DNA of 64,000 nucleotides from Aphrocallistes beatrix (Eukaryota; Porifera; Hexactinellida; Sceptrulophora; Aphrocallistidae): NCBI GenBank assembly GCA_963281255.1, contig OY725491.1:5320857-5384856 (forward strand), written 5' to 3'. Both the position numbers and the translations under genes were made by a program. The stretch's first letter is position 1; every line of letters begins with the position of its first letter. Positions 39,101-48,100 of the stretch are shown in pieces. Under the pieces are notes generated by a model, which worked only from the letters and a program-made list of their open reading frames with translations, ran no database searches and was not told the origin of the DNA.

Positions 39101-42100
39101 TTCGGCTTCTATAAATACTGAGTTGAATCGGATCGCTGAACTAGCTGGTAATCTTCCTGAGAATAGCGGTGCATGTAACAACAGGTAACTGGATATTGTC
39201 CACTGATTGTATTCCAAATACATAACATGATAACTACTTAAAATGGAAATCAAAATATCCTCAAGTTAAAAATAATGGGATTAAACTTAAATTTATTTTG
39301 CTTCTTTAAAACTACATATTGTTGAGAAAATCAGGAGTAATTTATAAATAAATGATCGAATTTACTTTTACACTAAAGTATAGCATAACTCGCATAATCT
39401 GATGCTCATAGAATATGAAAAATTTTGTCGGATTGTGCAGGATTCATTCTATTTATCTGTGACTATAATTAGTTTGTTTTCTAAAATTTAACAATGAAAA
39501 CTATTATTATTCTATTTTACAATAATTTCATTTTAGATACGGTTTTGTGATATTTGGAGTTCAGAATTACTCTAAAATACTGAACCTTACAAGCAATTCT
39601 TTGTACGGTACACCGACTCAGCTCAAGTCAGTTATTCTAAACTCTAGAGGCTTAGACAACACAATAGGCTATGGTCCTGAAGACGCATACCCTGCTATAC
39701 ATGACGCTGTCACGACCTATGAGTTCAGAGATGGAGTACAGAGGAAAATTGTTCTATTTGCAGATGAGGTAATATATTGCTTTGTCATATACAAATATAT
39801 CGATATCATTCTAGTCTGTTTATAAAAAAAGACTATTTAAGATATTTTTTCTTAGAATGTCAAAATTTTAAATTCATTTACTTGCTTCAGATAGTTCCTG
39901 TGACTCATACAATCATGATTAATCTTATCGTCTTTCCAAACATTTACAGCTTTGTTGAAATTCTTGTAGATGCGCCAATCTGACAGTTCTACACTGAAAT
40001 ACACCTACGAGAACACACTATCTCTTCTACTTTCCAACGACATAACTCTCTCTGTTGTCTCATACTTGGGAACCATCCGATATCACAACCAAGCATCCCA
40101 AAACAGACTCATCGGAATGAAGTTCTTTAATAACATTGGATTTGGGAATTTCTCATCCATAATCAACGATTCAGATCTTACAGTTGTGTCAACTCCCTAC
40201 TTTCTTGCATCTTCTGCTAATATCTATTACAGTTATGTCTTCTTGGCTTGGGATACGAAAGGCTCTGCCTTCGATATGACATATTTCCATCAATCCAATA
40301 CACCATATTTCCCTCATCTTATCGCAAGACTGTTTGAATTTGCTGTCATCCAAGATGTTCCATGTCAATTTACAGGTATGTAAGAACTGATTAGCAGTAG
40401 TAGGGAATATTGTTGTCAACGAGTACAATGTATAATGATATTATATATAAAGTTTGATAATCTTCAAAAGTTTTATATTGCTGCTGACCAAAAATTAATC
40501 AACTTGTCAATGCTATTCCACTACATCGGGTAGGGTATTTTAATTATACTTCTTATTTAGATCTCTCATTTAATTTCGATCGACGTTATGTGTCTACACC
40601 ATACCTTTACTCGAGATGGACAGATATTAAACCTCAGATGCAGTCAGAATGTGTGGATATGGTGTTCCTTGTTGATAGAACTGGTTCAATGAGCAGTAAT
40701 ATCGCTGCTATTACTAATTTAGCACAGTATCTACCAGATAATAGTACAAATTGCAATAACCGGTAAGTATCCTCGCATGAGAAAATGAATCTATTTAAAC
40801 TCGTATAAATACTAAATATAATATCGTATCATTTGTATAATATATTTCAAAGTACATCGTAACGAAATATTGATAATTTATCTTCATATACTATATATTG
40901 CATGTAATGGACGTAATTTAATAGTGAGATGTGATATTTTAGTGGAGGGTACAATCTATTGTTTAACATTCCAATTAGGCAGCCAAGTTAAAAGAAATAT
41001 ATGTATTATTCAAAATCTCAATCCATTTTAGATATGGTCTCGTTTCATTCGAGTCAACTGCTAACATCTTCAACATTGGTGGAGGCAATGCTAAATTCGG
41101 AACAGCTGATCAGCTCTATACAGAGCTGTCATCATTCAGTCTAAGCGGTGCTACAGAAGATGGTTATGTTGGAATAGATGCGATATTGAGAGAGTATAAC
41201 TTCAGAATGGATGCTGATATACGCAAACATATTATTCTCTTCACAGATGAGGTATTATAACGATCTTTAGTAAATTCTTACTGTGCACTAAACTCCCACC
41301 AAATTATAAAAGATGATTATTTGGGATGTTTTATTTATTTGCTTAAATTCTTTTTGACACATTCTACTTAACCTTTATTGTTAGAACTCTTATCATATAG
41401 CCCAGGAGCATAGTGAATTCTTCCTTGACAAAGTCATCTCTTCTTCCAAGACTGGGAGAAAATGGTTTCATTCTCAGCGTTGTCACAGATGCGGACTATT
41501 TCTACAGAGTTGGATCTACCATTACTAGAATGGTTGCTACAGCAGTTGTATCTGAGAGTTATGTGGGATTTCGAACAACAGGCAGTGTTCAACAGTTTAT
41601 AGACTCTTATTCACCTGTGACTGTCAGCACGCGATCAAGCAACCAACACAATAGCTACGCGGAATTGGCGTGGAAAACTGGAGGACTAGCATTTGATTTG
41701 GCATATTTCACATCCAGCACCTCAAATCAGTTGAGAACTGTGAGACTCTTCCAGAGTTTGATGTATAGCTGGGGAACCTATGGTAAACATTAGTACTTTT
41801 ATATTTTCTGTTATTATTTCGCGTCAAATTCTTCAAACATCCATTTGAAATTTTTTTAGATTCGATATAAGATTAATAGTATACTGTTTGTTTAATTAAT
41901 ATTGTATCTCTCCCATAGTACCTCTGAAAATCAGCTCCACAAACTCAGAAGTGAAGGGTGGGAATATAGAAGTGAGTTGTACCACTAACAATGTGCCCAA
42001 TGTCTCCATCAGCTTGATAGCAGGCGGACAGCGATTCTCAGAAGACAATGCAGTATCCATCAAAGCTAATCTGTCTCTGTCTACCATCGATACAGAATCT

Positions 42101-45100
42101 CTAGCTTACGTCTGTTTAGCCAATAATTCTATTGGAGGAGATTCTGCAGTCAACTCGCTTAACATTCAAAGTAAATGAAATAGACATGATCCAATGAATT
42201 AAGTATAACAAGTTATTTAACTAATATAAATTCTTTAGTCGAGCATGGACCTCCAGTGAATGCCACTCTGACTGTACAAAGTTCCACCTCAATCCATGTT
42301 GAATGGAGTCCTCCTATCTCAAGCTTAGCAAGTCTATTCACATACACAGTTTTCTATAGTGGTGATCCTTTTGACACTAGCATGAAGTCTGTAACAACAG
42401 GTCCAAGCACTACACGGGTATTACTGATCAATTTGACTCCATATACCCTGTACAGTGTGTATATAACAGCAGTGACGCATTTTGACAGTAATCAAACTGA
42501 GATATTAACAGCAAAGACATTACAGCAAGGTGAGTTTCTAAAGTATAGTTTATTGCAAAATAGAGTTTATTTATAAAGAGACAATATGCTGAAATGTACC
42601 TGAAGCGTTAGTTGGAGAAGTATTGTTTATATACTATGCTACGTGGAGAGGTTAAGATACTGCTTAAAGTACCAAACGTTTCTAAAATCATGTGAAACAT
42701 TTAATTAATTTAAGCGTAAAATATGCAATCTCTAACTGTATTATCATAACTTAAAATCTCATATATTCCCACCCGATACTGAAAGTGCCGCAGTAGATAC
42801 CTATGTTCCGTATCTTTGTCTTAAATATCTCTTTAACCCCAGGATTCCAAATGTCGTTTTAGAACGCTAGAATTCTCAATATAAAAATATTGACATTAAT
42901 TTGAGTTAGAGACTAACTTCCAATGGTTTGTAGTATGGACAAATATACATTATGAATATCAAATTTTGAAAAGATATTGCGAGGCGACTGAAACGGACAC
43001 AAAGAGCCCTCAAACCGAGCAGCGAAAGCGAGCGAAACGCGCTTGTATTATTATAAATCCCAAGCATTTCATGCTTAATTATGTAGCTCCTACTGCTGGA
43101 CCTGAGGAAGCGATTGCGATAGCACTAAACTCTACTTCTCTCCTTATCCAATGGAGTCCTCCCTCACCCATTCACCAGAACGGGCCTATTAGAAGCTATA
43201 CGCTCTCCTACCCTACTGATGGTCTGTCTGATGCTGGCACTGTGTTGATGCAAATAACCGTCTCAGTTGTTGGAGATGCAGAGTATCCACTTACCGCGAG
43301 AAGCGAATACATTTTGAAGGATTTAAATCCATACAATTTATACAATGTTACAATTGTTGCAAGGAATGATGAAGGCAGAAGTCCTCAGACCTCAGTTACT
43401 GAAAGAACACTGGGAATAGGTAATGATTCATTTTGTAGAATTTGTGTCTTTAAGGGTATTATTTAAAAATATATTAATAAATAGTGATATTAAGGATGGT
43501 ATAGTCATTCGAAACTGTTGAGTATCTCTGTTTTTTTCTTGTATCAAAGGGATTGGTACTTCAAAGTTTATTTTTATTATCATATTTACTTGAAAACCCC
43601 CTCACTTGACTAATCACCCTACAAAAGGGTGCTAGGTAGATTTACAATTGAAAAAGTCTGCTGGAACTCAAGTTTAAATCTGTTCCATAGTGCAATAGAA
43701 GCATATATCTAAGCAATCTCTTACGATAATAGTAGTTTATATGTAGCATATTATGGCATATTTTTCCTAAAATAACTCTAGCGGAACATTCATTGAAGAG
43801 TAACTGTCATCTAAAACAGTAATTTCATCAGATCTTAAAATCCCGCATTGCTCCTGGGATTTTTCTATCTATAGTAACTACCCCAACCTTGAATGGCTTT
43901 ATCTCGAAACATTCCAGGAGCAACGGAGGTTAAATGGGGCTCAAAATAAATTAGTATAGACGTTTTTAATAAATGCGCTTTTTTACAGCTCCCAGTCAAT
44001 CACCACGAAATGTGACAGTCGAAACCGAAAGCTCCACAGCAATTCAAGTATCTTGGGATCCTCCTCCTATCAGCGGACAAAACGGTATCATAACAGGTTA
44101 CCGAATATACTTTAGAGGAGTTACATTCGATACAGAAAGGAGTATTGTAGAATTCACAATCCAAACTCCAGTCTATCCAGCTCATGATAGGAATAGCATG
44201 CTACTGCCACAGCTTGAAGAACACAATCAGTATAACATTGCAGTGGTGGCTGTTAATATAAATGGGACTAGTGCCTCTAGTGATGAGGTTGCAGCTGATA
44301 CCTTGCCAGCAAGTGAGTTCAATGAATGACCTTAGCTAGAAAGAAAGAAAGACGTTTGTGTAGAAGCATTTATCATTATCCTGTGTGCATCGAATAAGCT
44401 ATTTGAAATATAACTGCTCTTAGGTCCATCTTCCCCGCCTGAATCTATACGAATAACTACTGTCTCTTCAACATCGGTTAACATCTCCTGGTACCCTCCA
44501 ACTGCCATCAATCAGAATGGAATTATAAATGGCTACACCATATTGTATCAGAAGGCATCAGGTGATGATGCTGTGATGACTGTCGAAATAGACTCAGACT
44601 CCAAGGATTATCCTCAATCTGAGCTACACTATTATGTTTTGAGACACCTTGAAAAGGAGACGAACTACTCAATAGAGATTAAAGCAAAAAATACTGCTGG
44701 TCTAGGAGTAGCCAGTTTACCCCAATATCATTATACGAAGGAGCTAGGTGAGTAAATAACTTCTTTGGTAACATTATATAGAAGAATCATAATCCATATA
44801 TTTAAATTATTATTTTGAAAAGCACATTGCATACATATAGGAATTGCAGACTACATAAATAATTGAATCTAGTTACATATATGCGCACGAGATGGATGTT
44901 TCTATTTTAAGTCTGAATTATTTCAATTTGGTATATAACTAACGTTCTTCCATACAAAATATAATCCTTATACTTTAATAGTTCCTGGATTAGTTCGAGC
45001 TTTGACAGTTGTGAGTAAGACTTCAAGCACTATAACAGTATCATGGAATCCTCCACTTCTTCTATACCCAGACAGTACCATATCTACATTTACTCTGGAG

Positions 45101-48100
45101 TATGGAGAAAACATAGACAGTTTACAAAGCATGACAGTTTTAGTAGATGAGCGTGAGAGTTATCAACATACATTTTCAAATCTCAAGTCTCAGACACCCT
45201 ATCTAATCAGGGTATACGCTAGTAATGTGTTTGGAAATGGAGAAAATGTTGACTTAGAAGTTGTAACTAATCCACAAGGTGAGTTGAAGTACTCTCTACG
45301 ATAATCCTGAGATTTCATTCATTAGTTCACCTTTCATAGAGATATAACACATTGAAATATCTTATATTGCAATATTATACTCTAGATTCCGTCCCACAAA
45401 TAACAGATCCAGATTCCAATAAAACTCTAACAGAAGACTTGTCTCTCAATTACAACAGGACCATCAGCTGCACAGCTAGCGGTTATCCCCCACCAACCAT
45501 CCGCTGGTACAATTCTGAAAATGAAGCTGTCACTGATGGTCCGATCCTTTTCATAACTGTCAGAAATGTCACGAATGGCATAGTCTTCGTTTGTAAAGCA
45601 GAAAACAGGGCCGGTTTTGTGAGTAGATCAATTCAAATCGTCATCAGAGTTGTGGATCCGGACAGTACACTGGATGATCTTGAGGACGAGATCGATGTAG
45701 CTGGATTCAATCCAGAAGAGGCTGGTGAAGTTGCAGACACCATAAGACTAGCACTTCCAAAAACAGACAATGTTCTCCCTGAAGATACAAACAAGACAAG
45801 AGACACCCTAGATAAAGCAGCTGGCGTGAATGAAGTGCTCTTAGACAAAATAACTGACAACAACACTGACATACCACTTGACGATGCGGAAAGGATTGTG
45901 AATACTGCTGGCGAAATCGCTGTTAAAGACACTGAACTTGATGCTGGTGTTGACACTCCAATTCTCTCTCCAGAAGCCTTAAATCGGGTATTTTTAATCG
46001 ATACTTAAGTCCTATTATGTACTTATTTGCAATTGGAAGATTAGTTGGCTTCTACAATTCTTTCTAGGGCATAATTTCCTTTGCTTCAGATGCTTTACTG
46101 ATCACTTTAAGAACAATTGAAAAGGTCTGCCGGAACTTAGGAAACAATCATTTAAAGAACGATTCAACACAAGAAACTGTTATTATCAACTCAACATATG
46201 TCAAAGTCTATGGAGTAAATCTTCCAATCAAAGAACAACCAGAAGAGCTCTCTTTACCCATCAATGAGGAGATCGCTATTGGGGAGAGTGTGAAGGTTTC
46301 TAAAGATACAATGGTGGGATTAGCAGATGGTCAAATTAATGTTAAGGTATGAATAAATATAATTGTAATAAATATGATAATTGCTTGTGTGATACTTTAG
46401 TATTTATTCTTTTAGATATTTGTGGCCACTTTGAATTTGGACTCAGCGTTGCTCATTCGAAAAGGAAGTGGTACTAAACACGCCTCGAATATCGTGATTG
46501 TTGTCATACCAAAGATCTTAACGAATGTATCATTATCTAAAGATGTAAGTTCTGTAAATGTATTTGAATATTAGATAGTACAAGTATATTTGGGATCTAT
46601 AATTTACCGATTTGAAGGTACAACGGAAATGCTTTCTAGGTTCATAAAATCTAAGTATAAAATTACTATCCATTTTTCGAATTATTACATATTCAGCTTT
46701 AGTCATGTCTTTTGCAAGCATAGACTTCGTTGATGGGGACCTGAGGGGTTTGCCCCTACCCCCAAAGCTTGGAGCCAGGAGAACCTGAAAAATCCTGTTT
46801 TTATTTACCGTTTAACTTTAACTAGAATGCTGAATATGTACTATCTTGTGTTCATCGTTAGCTTCTATGCATGGTTGTTGCCCATTATTGAAATTGAGAC
46901 GATCATAAAAATATTTACTGATTTGCACATGATTCACTTTTATGCTTCTACATTGCAGAATTAGTGTACTTGTTTTTAAAGTGAATATCCTGAATGAATC
47001 ACAAATGAAAATATTTATTTGTAAATATTGTACTCTTAAGCATTTGTATTTTGACACCCATTCAGAAATATTATAATTTACATTTAGGCTACGATCTCTC
47101 TTCCAACTCGTGCAAGACGTTCCTCAATCCAGTCAGGAACATACCTGAGAGGAAACGCTTGGGCTGCAAGTGGAATAATAACAAACGTCATTTCAGAGAA
47201 TATGACCGAATTGGAGACGAATCACTTTACAAGTTTTGCTCTATTCGGTACCCCAACAGCTGTTGTAGATTGGGATTTTTATCTGTCTATCATTAGTTAC
47301 GTGCTGTCTTTCACATCAATCGTATTCCTCATCCTGTCTTTACTCCTCTTTATATTCTCAAGCAGAAAAGGATTCTTCAAAGTAGAAATCAACATACTGT
47401 ATTTCAATCTCGCATTAGCATTACTATTTGCGAATGGGATATTTGCGCTGTATGGAATCAGAGCTAATGTTTTTCCTGATTTGTTCTGTAAAATATTGGC
47501 TGGCATCATTCATTATTCTTGGATTACAGTCTTCACATGGTGTCTCTTATTTGGCATCTATATTTTCTACAAACTAAGTTGTGGTAAGTTTGTGGGATAA
47601 CTCCTTAAAACCTACTTTAAAATAGAATTATGTTCCAAAGAAAGTATATAGTACAGTATATATACATATTTCTCCATTATTAAAACTTCTCAATTCTTCA
47701 GGTATCAACAAAGAAAGAATAGTCTATCCCTACCTCATTATAATCGCATGGACAGTCCCACTGATATTCCCCGTGATTACAGTCGCATTAAAGCTAGACG
47801 AGTATATTGATAACACTGAGCACTGCTTCCCTTCCATTAAGCAAATCGTCGTAGTTGGTCTCGTTGGGCCTGTATTGGTTCTATCCATTGTGACCATTTT
47901 GTTGGCTGTAGTGTTTTCTTTCAGGTTTATATCTGTTAAAAAGCGAATTGAGAGCGAAAAGCAACGAGCACACATCAAACACATATTAGTTAGTACTGGA
48001 GTATTCAGCTGCTTCCTAATCGTGCCATGGATATTCCTTATTGTCTACGCTCTATTGGGTTATTTCGAAGTGGCATTTCAGTGGATTTTCATGATTGAAT

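Noticed and set aside
42966-43086. Upstream extension of the FN3 domain 2 exon
   Set aside because: It contains a fragment of the GC-hairpin repeat, is not FN3-like, and the acceptor at 43087 restores phase.
45633-45956. Ser-rich open frame on the minus strand
   Set aside because: It is a shadow of the acidic GAIN-region exon on the plus strand.
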